Source: Diphasiastrum complanatum (taxonomy: Eukaryota; Streptophyta; Lycopodiopsida; Lycopodiales; Lycopodiaceae). Taken from it: a stretch of 64,000 bases of DNA. Position 1 is the first letter of the stretch. Every line of letters starts with the position of its first letter. Shown here piece after piece: positions 19,649 through 28,988 of the stretch. Location: assembly GCA_029204225.1 (NCBI GenBank), contig CM055113.1, positions 18,073,746 to 18,137,745 of the forward strand. The letters are read 5' to 3'. The position numbers and the translations under genes were made by a program. Under the pieces are notes generated by a model. The model saw nothing but the letters and a program-made list of their open reading frames with translations. It searched no databases and was not told where the DNA came from.

Positions 19649-20220
19649 AATAGCGAATCGATGCGCATGCATTGCATCTGTAAACTAGAGAGGCTATTCT
19701 CACGTGCTGAACCGATATTAGATGATATATGAATGATCAGAACTTGACTCGATATATTCTTCTTAGCTTTGGACAATATGAAGAGACTACCGAATCAAGC
19801 TTTGATCATGCATAATGTCGTCCAATAATTTTGACAATTTTCAAAAATCTTTTTTTTCCTGCAATAGCGATTTGACGCACGTAGTCCAAGGAAAGAATCA
19901 CTTTCTTCTCCCAGGCGCGCTGATCCGATATCTGAGACGCACTGAAAATATATTGGAACACAATATGAACCATCAAAGCTTGCTTTGGCAGATTTTTTTA
20001 AGCTTTGGATGTATGAGAAATCTCCCGAAACAAGCTTTGATGATTCATAATGCATTCCAATAGCGAATCAACACGCGTAGTCCAAGTTGAAAAATCTTTT
20101 TTTTGGGACGGGCGCGCTGATCCGATATCCGATTCGCCATATCAGAGTATTTAATCAACGTGCGCCTATTTGATCTGTTCCTCTGAAGCACTTGTCCTCT
20201 CACGTGGAATCGATATCGGC
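19649..20220. repeat. Motif-pair cluster upstream of H3-like copy 2, in 197-bp tandem units
   Basis: Pairs: 19649-19670 with 19701-19721; 19861-19882 with 19914-19934; 20058-20080 with 20109-20131; 20146-20166 with 20199-20220. Forward arms read near AATAGCGAATCAACRCGC and partners near GGCGCGCTGATCCGATATC. The second and third pairs sit in repeats 197 bp apart that also share AAGCTTTGATGATTCATAAT-type sequence between pairs. Spacing within each pair is about 50 bp from start to start. Confidence 0.8.
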
Positions 20221-20378
20221 TCTTTCAAAATGCTCCGCCTTATGAAAATGTTCTGAATGGACAATCTCAAAAGAAAAAATTTCGTCTTTACGGTGCTTAA
20301 ATAGGGTGAGAGACTGTAATAATTGCCCTCGTACACGTTTTTCAATGATGTCTATTTAATGTTGTTTATTATTTGTTT

Positions 20379-20517
20379 AATGATGATTCAAGGAGGCTAG
20401 TGATAGACTATTTAATGTATTCCAGCGTAGGTACAAATTTTAGGGTCAGGGCTAATGATGATTTGGAGAATCTAGTGATAGACTATTTAATGTATTCCGG
20501 CGTAGGTACAAATTTGT
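20379..20517. repeat. Tandem duplication, 75-bp period
   Basis: Two copies of a unit containing CTAGTGATAGACTATTTAAT and CGTAGGTACAAATTT, starting about 20397 and 20472, nearly identical. It lies between two groups of motif pairs. Confidence 0.85.
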
Positions 20518-20685
20518 CTCACTCTGATTGGTGGATAAATATAGGCTATGCTCCTCAATTCATTATTTGACAAATGTATGACTGTGATTCACAAGAATAG
20601 GCTATAAATATGGGCACCACTTTCCATATTTCGATTCCGTGATCTTTTATTCTGAACTCCCTCGTCATTTTGTTTTTTTTTTCTC

Positions 20686-20878
20686 GCGATATCGAATCAA
20701 CGCGCGCCTTCACATACAGTGCACAGTCAGATTCATTCAGGCACGTTGAAGCGATATCAGCCTCTTCTAACGTGTGCTCGCGAAAAATTTCACTCTCATC
20801 AAAATGATATCTAATCAACGCGCGCACTGTTGTTCAGTCCTCACCGAAATCATTCAGTCGCGTTGAACCGATATCAGG
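20686..20878. repeat. Two motif pairs immediately upstream of an ORF
   Basis: Pairs 20686-20710 with 20739-20761, and 20804-20828 with 20856-20878, 118 bp apart. Forward arms read GATATCGAATCAACGCGCGC and GATATCTAATCAACGCGCGC; partners read GCACGTTGAAGCGATATCAG and GCGTTGAACCGATATCAGG. These are the best-conserved copies in the window. The ATG of the next ORF lies 7 bp after the last arm. Confidence 0.85.
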
Positions 20879-20884
20879 TTCAAT

Positions 20885-21193
20885 ATGGCTAGCTCCTCTA
20901 TGTCCTCAGATAACAAACTTCTGGATTTTTTGAATGCCAGTGACATTCCATCTGAGAAATTAGAGTATTTTTCTAGTATTTTTTTTGCTCCCTTCGATAT
21001 CGATAAGCTAGTTTATGAGAATCGTTATAATTTAATTTCTCTTCTTGATAATTTTTCTCAGATTATTAGTACTCCTATTCAGGATATAGATAGTTTTTGT
21101 TTCATTCATTTTCAGGACCTTGTGCATTCCCAACCATCCTCTAAGCATAAACACAATTCCAATATCACGCAACCTTTGACAATATCCAAGTAA
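20885..21193 (+). CDS. Short ORF starting just downstream of the motif pairs
   Basis: 102 residues, opening MASSSMSSDNKLLDFLNASD. It is mildly acidic with several aromatic residues (YFSSIFFAPFDIDKLVYENR) and has a basic, serine-rich end. No family recognised. It is oriented away from the H3-like gene, so the motif array between 19.65 and 20.88 kb would be a shared upstream region for two divergent genes. The ORF at 11109 is placed the same way relative to the other array. Confidence 0.4.
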   Translation: MASSSMSSDNKLLDFLNASDIPSEKLEYFSSIFFAPFDIDKLVYENRYNLISLLDNFSQIISTPIQDIDSFCFIHFQDLVHSQPSSKHKHNSNITQPLTISK

Positions 21194-22305
21194 TTCGCTA
21201 TTTCCTTCACATACAAATATGAGAAGATGAGTTATGGACTTAAAATCTGGACACAAATTGGTAGCTGGATCATTAGGATAAATTGATCCATCCACCCACA
21301 AATCTATATTCATATGATTATTCATTCTCAATTTATCTAACTATTGCAGCAACATTCTCTACAACTTTCAAATTTTTTTTAATAATTGGAGTGCATTCCA
21401 TAGGAAGAGCAACATGCAAATGGAACATTGCCATTGTTAAATGCTACAATCCGCGTAAATGCTTCAAACTACAATAAATCAACATGAATAGATCTAGCAT
21501 ACCTTACTTTTGTAATGTTTATGTCGCATTGAAAAATCGTCCAGCCCCATATTTCACTGTAAGTACAGTGATTTCAAAAGTTCTGCTACTCCCGCTTCAG
21601 TTTTTGCATTGAGCACACCAAGATTTTCCATGTTTTTAACCAGGATGTCATGTTGACATCATGGTTTAATAAAAAAATCATAAAAACCAAGGGATAAAAA
21701 TTGTGATGAAGGGAGCGACTATCTAGACTTAGGCGACTGCCGAGAGGGCTCCGCGGCCGGCGATAGGCGCTACCCTACATGAAACGAACCACTGGGGTGA
21801 CGAACGACCTTAGGGTGGTGCAACATTAAAGCCTGTGTGCATTCTGTCCTGAGGCTGTTTTCTTTGTGTCGATGAGAGGCAATAGTTTGGGGACCATGTT
21901 ACATTGAGAAAATCCCTCTTCTGTAGAGAGTCTAATTTTGTGAAGCCTCACACTGTAATAGGGCTGCATGTGCTACTTTTGCACATGGATATAAGATAAC
22001 TAAATAAGATTCTATTTTCTAAAGCACTAGAGTGGATGCACTATCCAAAACAATCTCTTTTGAAACTGCAATGCAAAGCAATCTATTGGGGCTTGCTTTA
22101 GCCAATAGATTCTTTCCTGATCCTCTCGTTCGACTACCGTGTGCCCTCTCGGTTGTAGTATTAATGCTGATAGAATTTGGACTTGTTAGATGATGTTGTA
22201 ATTGAAATCTTGTTTAAACAACAAGGATAACACGAGTCCTCTTTGTGGTTAGCCAGCCCTGTCTCTAAAGCTATCATGCCCCCTTTTCCATTCCTATCTA
22301 TATTA
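21194..22305. other. Intergenic, no gene recognised
   Basis: Mostly AT-rich, with a short GC-richer block at 21710-21830 (around GCGGCCGGCGATAGGCGC) that has no ORF or RNA fold I can identify. Confidence 0.4.
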
Positions 22306-22778
22306 GGGGCCTGCCCCACCTGCAGGTTAGTTAATTGGCAGGTATGTTAGTGGTAGCTTGTGCTAGTTACTATCCTTCTTGCTGCCCCCCCATGTACAGT
22401 TGTCTCCATCAGTTACGTTAGCACTAATTGAAGTGCTGCCCCATCTCCACACCCATTAGTGGCTCAATTGAACCAAGCAATGGACTCCGTTGGTAGGAGG
22501 TTGTGGAGCTTGTTTCAAGCCGTGCTGAAAAGGCTTGTTCCATGCCTGCAAGCTTGTAGACATTGGCACTTGGAGGAGGAGAGGGGCAACGGACTATGGG
22601 AGTTGGGACCTTTCCTAACCTAGGCACATGTTAGCTTAAAGGATGAGTTAATGGGGAGCACAAAATGCTCAGTCCAGGTTAGTGCTAACTGAATTAACTG
22701 TAAGTGAGTCAGCACACTTCTCAGTTAGCTTCAGTTAACACTAACTGAAAAACGCTAACCTGTAAGTGGGACAGGCCC
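22306..22778. mobile_element. MITE-like element with 25-bp inverted ends and TA flanks
   Basis: The left end (22306-22330, GGGGCCTGCCCCACCTGCAG then GTTAG) pairs with the right end (22754-22778, GCTAACCTGTAAGTGGGACA then GGCCC). A TA lies directly outside each end (22304-22305 and 22779-22780). The interior near the right end has more inverted AGTTAGTGTTAACTG-type sequence. TA duplication fits Tc1/mariner-type (Stowaway) elements. No transposase is present. Confidence 0.65.
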
Positions 22779-22965
22779 TATTGGGTTGGTGCTCATCTAG
22801 TAATGAATATAGGATCGTTTCAGTTAGCAAATTTATGAAATTTATTGGTCATGAGTTCAAAGTTCTGCATGATTGAGCCATATCTGTGACAAAGCATCCA
22901 GTTGTCACCAAAAGTCACGAAGTTAGTTTACATTCATTGAGAATTTTTGATTCTTGTAATTGTGC

Positions 22966-23701
22966 TCAATCTCTGAAAAATTGGATGTGAAGCTGCCTGA
23001 AGGAACACCAACACAAAATTGCCACAATAAGGACTAAGCTAGACAAAATAAGCTCAACATCAAAAGGTTTCAATCCAAATTCTTTTGATGGGGCATTTCT
23101 GGGCTTCTTGGCCATGATCTTAACTCCGCTCTTAGAGGGGTCTTTGGTAAGTGCACTATATGATTCAACATGAGTTTCTTTATAAGCAGGTGCACTTTGA
23201 GTGGGCTTCTTTGTGGATTTATCTATAGCATGCATCTTTGACTTGGTAGGAGGACCATTGAATAAAGTTGTTTTATCTTTTCCCAAATATTATTAAGAAT
23301 AGGATTATTTCCCTCAACAACATAATCTACCACATTCGTTAAACATTGTTTTAAGCTCTAAAATAGAAAAAAAAATTAATTAGCATAGCAATTACGAATG
23401 AGAAGTGTTTATTGTATGGAAAACCAATGAATTCTAGATAACTTTTTATTTTGCACATAACAATAAAAAAGAGAACATTTTCGACACCTCGAAAAATATT
23501 CACCTTGAAATGCTTATTACAAAATCCATAATCATCAATGAAAATCAAATCCAAAACAAAAATTAATGTACTTTTGTCAATCTTTTTGACAAAGATCTTG
23601 CAAATTCCTTCCTCATCCTCATCTCCATCTTTGAGCTGATCAAATATGACTCTACCCTCTACTTTGAACTGAGATTCTGATTTAACAAATTTCACAACCA
23701 C
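22966..23701 (-). other. Two unidentified minus-strand ORFs (22966-23286 and 23351-23701)
   Basis: The 23351-23701 frame (116 residues) has a charged first half (FDQLKDGDEDEEGICKIFVK) and a hydrophobic second half. The 22966-23286 frame (106 residues) is lysine-rich and ends in a hydrophobic stretch (LILSSLVLIVAILCW). They could be exons or decayed pieces of one gene, but I recognise no domain and cannot place splice sites. The remaining stretches from 22.78 to 24.04 kb show nothing. Confidence 0.25.
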
Positions 23702-24041
23702 TCAAATGAATATCTCATTAAAATGACTATTATTTACACCTCTTGTAAAATAATATGTTTACTTAGTCTTGTCTTTCTTCTTGACTTCTTCGGGCTTACC
23801 CAAAAACTTAAACATCACTTTTGACATTTCAATAATACAATGTTTGAGAAGGAAAATGGACTACTAGAAATAATAAATTATAAAAATTTGAATGGTTGTT
23901 TTTTAGAGATACAAATGAAAGACTTTTTTTCTCATTTTGAAATTCAAATATTTGACAATTTTCTTACATGAAAAGTAGATTTTTTTTTTATTCTTCAGAA
24001 AAATGGTTGTGGTTAGCATAGAAAAATAAAATCTTATTTTG

Positions 24042-25236
24042 TCCGGGCCTTGGCATTTTGTGAGTAAATTTTTTGCAAGTTTTTCTCTACCCATGATTCA
24101 ACGAAAGGTAGCACATGGTGTGCTACTGTTTTTTTATGCCATTACATGATTTTCTATAAATAAGAATTGTGGGTTTGGTACATAGTTGAGAATCTTTATT
24201 AACCATCAAACTTTAAGTAGGTCCATCAAAATATACTTCTTCTAGGAGGACCAAGTCCGGGGCTAGGGCCTGGTGATTAGCTAGGTCCAATCTCATGGCC
24301 AGGTAAAGCCCAGGAGGGCTATGAATGCAATAAACTACAAGAAGGCTCCTTGTGGTTCCGTGCAGTCCTGCCACCACTTGCAAGGAGCCTTCTTGCGGTG
24401 GGCTAGAGCGCAAGGAGCCTTCTTGCGGTCCCTTGCGGTGGGTTGGACCGTAAGGAGCACGGACCGCAAGGAGCCTGCTTGCGATCCAGCCCACCACAAG
24501 GTTGCAAGAAGGCTCCTTGTGGTCCCTCAGGGTTTAGGGTGTAAGGTTTAGGGTACCCAACCCAACGGACCATAAGGAGCCCACCCCAAGGGACCACAAG
24601 GAGCCTTCTTGCGGTCCAGACCACCGTAAGGGACAGCAAGAAGGCTCTTTGTGGTCCCTTGCGGTGGCTCAAGGGACCGCAACGGGCCACAAGGAGCCTC
24701 CTTGTGGTCCCTTGCGGTGGGCTGGCCGCAAGAAGGCCCCATTGTGGTCTGTTGGGCCACCACAAGGGACCACAAGGAGGCTCATTGCGGTCCCTGGCGG
24801 TGCGCTGGACCGCAAGGGACCACAAGGAGCCCAAGTGTAAAAATAAAAATTTGATTGAATCACTTGGCACACCGGTGATTCATAAAAATAAATAAATAAA
24901 TAAAACTTGTTTTGCCCCTGGCAGCCAACCACCATAGCAGGCTACCAGGGCAAAAAATAATAATAATAATTTTGAATCACTTGGCACGCCGGCGTGCAAG
25001 TGATTCAGTTTTTTTTTTGTTAATGTAGCACAAGGCTAAACATGTTTTTTAACTTCAATAAAATTTTATTTTGGGATTTCATTATGGGATTTCTAACTAT
25101 GTGCCAAACCACAATTCTTATTAATAAACATTCAAGTAGTAGCATAAAAAAGATAGCACACCACGTGCTATCTTTGTATTGACTCATGGCAAGAAAGAAA
25201 CTCGCAAAAAATTTACTTGCAAAATGCCAAGCCCCG
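24042..25236. mobile_element. Element with about 145-bp terminal inverted repeats enclosing a GC-rich minisatellite
   Basis: The left arm (24042-about 24190) and the right arm (about 25090-25236) are complementary throughout, for example CTTGGCATTTTG with CAAAATGCCAAG, TAGCACATGGTGTGCTA with TAGCACACCACGTGCTA, and AATAAGAATTGTGG with CCACAATTCTTATT. Long TIRs of this size are typical of Mutator-like elements, but no 9-bp duplication or transposase is visible. Inside, from left to right, are the minisatellite, a hairpin (24911-24955, TTTTGCCCCTGGCAGCC with GGCTACCAGGGCAAAA), and a near-perfect palindrome (24974-25006). Confidence 0.75.
24330..24835. repeat. GC-rich degenerate minisatellite
   Basis: Repeated short words CAAGGAGCCTTCTTGCGGTC, CCTTGCGGTGGGCTGGACCG and GGACCACAAGGAGCC, in both orientations. 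The block is far richer in G+C than its surroundings. Open frames in all six phases here are by-products of the repeat. A short TTTAGGG-containing stretch at 24533-24556 is isolated and not a telomere array. Confidence 0.85.
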
Positions 25237-25569
25237 TCTCAATTTTGCTTCGATCCAAAAACGATGTTGACAGTCATCTACTTCCAAAATCAACTCCTAT
25301 GATAAGCTACTAATATTTTTCAAATATGTACACACGTGGGAATAGCCTCTCACATGTGGGAATCCTCCATTATTCACATGGGAATGCTTGATCAACTAGT
25401 AAAATGGTGCCAAATGGCAATTTCCTGCTTGAGTGTCAATCAAGACTTTTTCTATCTAACTAAAAATAAATGCATTTAGGACTTCCATCCACACGTGAGA
25501 ACAGGGTCCACAGGTGTGGGATCAAGTTATGTACAAATAATCATAGATCAAAAGCTAAAGTTTGACAAT

Positions 25570-26290
25570 TTAACAATTTGTATATAGTTTTTGTACATGA
25601 CATAGCCTTCTGTGCCATAAGATGTCAGTGGACTCGTGAATCTGGTGTGTCTTTTCACTTGGAATTCGTATCTTCAAATGGTACAAATTGCCTCTGCACT
25701 TTCCTTGTGTGATGATGTGAGTGTTGTTTGCTTCGTTCACTTCACATGAGTCGTCTACAAAGGTAATGCTCATGCATGCACCAACCAATTTTGCGACAAA
25801 TAATAGATCCTTTTGGAGTGTTGGGATGTATAGCACGTCGTCAAACCTCCTATCTCTACCATTGGCATACGGCCATAGTCGGCCTGTTCCACCTACTTGG
25901 TGTCTTGATCCATCTCCCAGAATAATGTATCTGGAGGAATCCGTCTGACGGTAATCAGCAATCATGTGCTTGGTGGTCACGAAATGTGACGTAGCACTGG
26001 AGTCAAGAATAACTTCTTGTACATCAACTTGAGATGTGGTGCACACTTCGGTGCATAGGTAAAGCGGATGGATTGTTTGTTGATCTCTCCTCAGCCATCT
26101 TCGAAAACTCTGGCTTCTCTACATACGATGAGCTTGGGTTTTGAAATCAGTCTACTATTGCATGACCCTTCTTATGACAATGTACGCATTGAATGTTTGG
26201 ATTTAACCAACATGTATCAACGGTATGACCGTCGCGTCTGCATCTAATGCAACTTCTTGTCACCACCTTGCGGTTTTTGCTTGGTAGGTG
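25570..26290 (-). pseudogene. Copia gag zinc knuckles and protease fragment (element E)
   Basis: The 25570-26046 frame (158 residues) carries the protease region with DSSATSHF, a Gly-to-Ser change in the usual DSGATSH, followed by FDDVLYIPTLQKDLL and the GAG-pre-integrase start DILWHRRLCHVQ. Upstream on the minus strand (26060-26280) is a two-knuckle gag tail: CIRCRRDGHTVDTC and CVHCHKKGHA. Homology is cut at 26296, where the 5' LTR of element F begins, so element F inserted into this older copy. Confidence 0.8.
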
Positions 26291-26295
26291 TCCTT

Positions 26296-26948
26296 TGTGA
26301 GAGATTTCAACTAGTTTAGTCTAGTTTAGTCACATTTTGGTAAATTGTCAATAAGAGGCCAAAACTCATTTTAGACTTAGAGATAAACTTTTTGAAGTTA
26401 TATTAGTTTAAAATACATTCAATAAACACTTTATGAAAGTGTGGGAAAGTTGGTAGTCGAGTTTGAGAGAGATTCAAATTTAAACTTTGGGTACATTGAA
26501 TCTAGACCCAAAAATAGTAGGGTTTACATTTTGGAGGGGAAGCCAACTGGCCAAATAGGGTTTGAAAACTCTATAAAAGGATGTAACTCGTGGAGAGACA
26601 CATATTCTCTCTTCTCTCTCTCATTTCGTCATTGTAAATGGTTCTCTTTGGGTTCTACTACTCATTGGTGCACTATCTTGATGTTATCTTGCAATTATAT
26701 GTGTAGAATAATCATTTACTGCTATTTTCAGTTCCACACGTGTGAAATATAGTAGGGTACTGTAATTGTACGGACATCAAACATATTTTATGTTTTGGTT
26801 CATGTTTGATTAGTATCTCTTAGAGTTTGCATCTCATTTGTATGTAGATGCTAATTTTTCTACATGGGCAGGATTGTTGGTTTGCTCCTTATTGTAACCA
26901 AAGATTAGGGACATGGATTGGATCTTGAATGATCTGAAATCTTTCACA
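26296..26948 (+). mobile_element. 5' LTR of copia element F
   Basis: Starts TGTGAGAGATTTCAACTAG and ends just before a primer site. The first 50 bases recur at 31082-31136 after a polypurine tract, which identifies the LTR. A TATA box (CTCTATAAAAGG) is at about 26570. A CACACGTGTG palindrome at 26734-26743 lies downstream of it. Confidence 0.85.
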
Positions 26949-26960
26949 TGGTATCAGAGC
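26949..26960 (+). other. Primer binding site, copia element F
   Basis: TGGTATCAGAGC, complementary to initiator tRNA-Met, directly after the LTR. Confidence 0.9.
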
Positions 26961-27548
26961 TATTGTGTTTCAAGTTATGAAAGGATCAGCCATCTTTAGC
27001 AAGGATTTGGAGGAGTTACCAATGCTAGACATGCTAGATTGATCTCTACTCAAAAATCAACATTTTTGCATGTGTAGAATTGATCTTTTGTAGGTCAAAA
27101 CTCAATATAGGGTTATATACTTGATCAGTTATGATTTCACACTTGGCTTACTGGATTTAGATGATTTCTGGTGCATTAGTAAGGTCTCATTGGAGTCTAC
27201 AAGAAGATACATCAAGTTTCTAGAAATTGCATGTAGAATTTGAGATATTCACTTTTTTGTGATTTTGTCAAAACCCTAATTTTGATTGGATCTCTAGTTT
27301 GTGAGGTTACTGAACTTCATTTGAGTGTGTTTCAATCTTGGGAAGTGGCAAGAATCATTATATTGAGGATAGATCATAGGTTGATCAAGATTTCACTATT
27401 CTATGTGTTGATTTTCTAGTTAGAAGTGCTAGAAGAGATTTGAGAGGTTCCATATATTTGGGATTTCTTCTTGAGTTCATTTGTTGACATTCAAGAGAGT
27501 GCTTTGTGCATTGGAACAAGTTGAAAGAGAAGATCAGGTCACTTCAAC

Positions 27549-28988
27549 ATGGCTACAAGTGGAGGCTTTATGTTGGAGAGCAATGATAGGCTTACCTCAA
27601 TCAACTATTCTACTTGGAAGGTGAGGGTGGAGTCCTTATTGGAGATGAATGAGTTGATGGAAATTGTTGCAGGTGTGGAGGAGAGGCATCAAGCACCTCA
27701 AGATCAAGTGACGTATGACAAGAGAGCAAATAAAGCTCTACACATGATTAAGATGAATGTTACCAATGAACTTCTCAAGGAAATTGGTAAGTGCACATCA
27801 TCTTTGGAGGCTTGGGAAGCTTTGAAGAAGCTTTATGAATCAAAGTCTACATCAAGAGTGCTTACTCTTAGGAGGCAAATCTTTCAAAGTTTTCAAAAGA
27901 AGGAAGAGAGTACTCATGCTTTTTTTTTGAGGGTTAAAGCATTCAATGATGAGTTAGCATGTATTGATGAAAGCATTAAGGAGGTAGAACTTGTTCAAGT
28001 TATACTTAATGGCTTGTTGGATGATCATGCTAATCTTGTTCAAAGTTTTGCTATTCAAAAGACTTTGCCAAGTATTGTGGATTTGCAAGAGATCTTGGTG
28101 AATGAGGAGTATAGGATTCAATCAAGAGGAGGTGGATCTACATCAACATTTCATTTTGAAGAGGAGGCTATGTTCATCAAAGGCAAGTTCAAGGGCAAAG
28201 GAAAGTGGTCTAAAGGGCAAGATCAAGGTGAGACTTCTTCTTTTGGCAAAAAGAAAGATAAGTCTAAGTTAAAATGCTTTTATTGTGGAATCAAAGGGAA
28301 TTTTGCAAATGAATGCTTGAAGAAGCAAAGAGATGAAGGTAGCAAGCAAATCAACTTTACTACTAATGATGAGGATCTAGGTGGTTGTGATTATCTTTTG
28401 ATGTGTTCTTCAAGTCCAATATCAAGTGAAGGTGACAAAGATTCATGGTGGATTGATAGTGGAGCTAGTTCACACAAGGAGTTCTTTACTTCTTTGGTCA
28501 CTTATGATGGAGCCAAGAAAACAATTCACATGGCCAATGGTGGTGAGTGTGTGATTGAAGGTATTGGTTCAATTCCTATTTGTCTCTCTACTAATAGGAA
28601 AGCAAGACTTGATGGTGTTCTTTACATTCCTTCACTTTCAAAGAATTTGCTAAGTGTTGGTCAAATGATAGAGAAAGGATACATGGTAAAGTTTGGTGGT
28701 GACGCTTGTTTCATTACAAAGGAAGAAATCTTGGTTGCTAGGGGCAATAGACAAGGTAGACTTTTCAAGCTTGATGCTTTCGTTATGGCTAACAAAAAAG
28801 ATGGAATGAAAAAGGAGATTGGTCTCAACTTTCCAAAGTTCTCTTTTAGCATCAATAAGATTGGTGGATCTTATAAAAAGTCTAACAAGCTTCCTTATGC
28901 TAGATCTAGGTCAAGATCTAATATTCTTCTTGGAGATGTTCATCTTTGTGCTAACTTGGCTAGTCTTGAGGATAATGATGGTGTTTAA
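27549..28988 (+). CDS. Ty1/copia Gag-protease (element F), gag-only element
   Basis: 479 residues, opening MATSGGFMLESNDRLTSINY. UBN2-type Gag spans about 10-200 (LTLRRQIFQSFQKKEE, LVQVILNGLLDDHANLVQSF). The zinc knuckle reads CFYCGIKGNFANEC, with Asn in place of the ligand His. The protease motif WWIDSGASSH is intact, and the protease continues to about residue 400 (LDGVLYIPSLSKNLLSVGQM). The last 80 residues are not copia-like and end DNDGV before a stop, so GAG-pre-integrase and integrase are missing. The leader from 26961 to 27548 has no ORF. The frame is long and clean, which suggests selection or recent origin even though the element lacks its own integrase. Confidence 0.85.
   Translation: MATSGGFMLESNDRLTSINYSTWKVRVESLLEMNELMEIVAGVEERHQAPQDQVTYDKRANKALHMIKMNVTNELLKEIGKCTSSLEAWEALKKLYESKSTSRVLTLRRQIFQSFQKKEESTHAFFLRVKAFNDELACIDESIKEVELVQVILNGLLDDHANLVQSFAIQKTLPSIVDLQEILVNEEYRIQSRGGGSTSTFHFEEEAMFIKGKFKGKGKWSKGQDQGETSSFGKKKDKSKLKCFYCGIKGNFANECLKKQRDEGSKQINFTTNDEDLGGCDYLLMCSSSPISSEGDKDSWWIDSGASSHKEFFTSLVTYDGAKKTIHMANGGECVIEGIGSIPICLSTNRKARLDGVLYIPSLSKNLLSVGQMIEKGYMVKFGGDACFITKEEILVARGNRQGRLFKLDAFVMANKKDGMKKEIGLNFPKFSFSINKIGGSYKKSNKLPYARSRSRSNILLGDVHLCANLASLEDNDGV

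Noticed and set aside
19649-20878. CRISPR array
   Set aside because: Repeats are inverted pairs with variable spacing between pairs, the loops are not uniform spacers, and there are no cas genes; the DNA is plant nuclear.
19649-20878. Tandem microRNA precursors
   Set aside because: Stems of about 20 bp with 30-base loops are shorter than usual plant precursors and arms are not perfectly paired. It remains possible that small RNAs arise, but the sequence alone does not support a miRNA call.
22424-22627. 67-codon minus-strand frame within the TA-flanked MITE
   Set aside because: No motif and entirely inside a non-coding element.
24533-24556. Telomere-type TTTAGGG repeat
   Set aside because: Only two or three isolated units within the minisatellite; no array.
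24213-24935. Seven overlapping open frames of 60-155 codons in the GC-rich block, on both strands
   Set aside because: They are by-products of a short repeated unit with few stop codons; composition and repetition explain them and none resembles a protein family.
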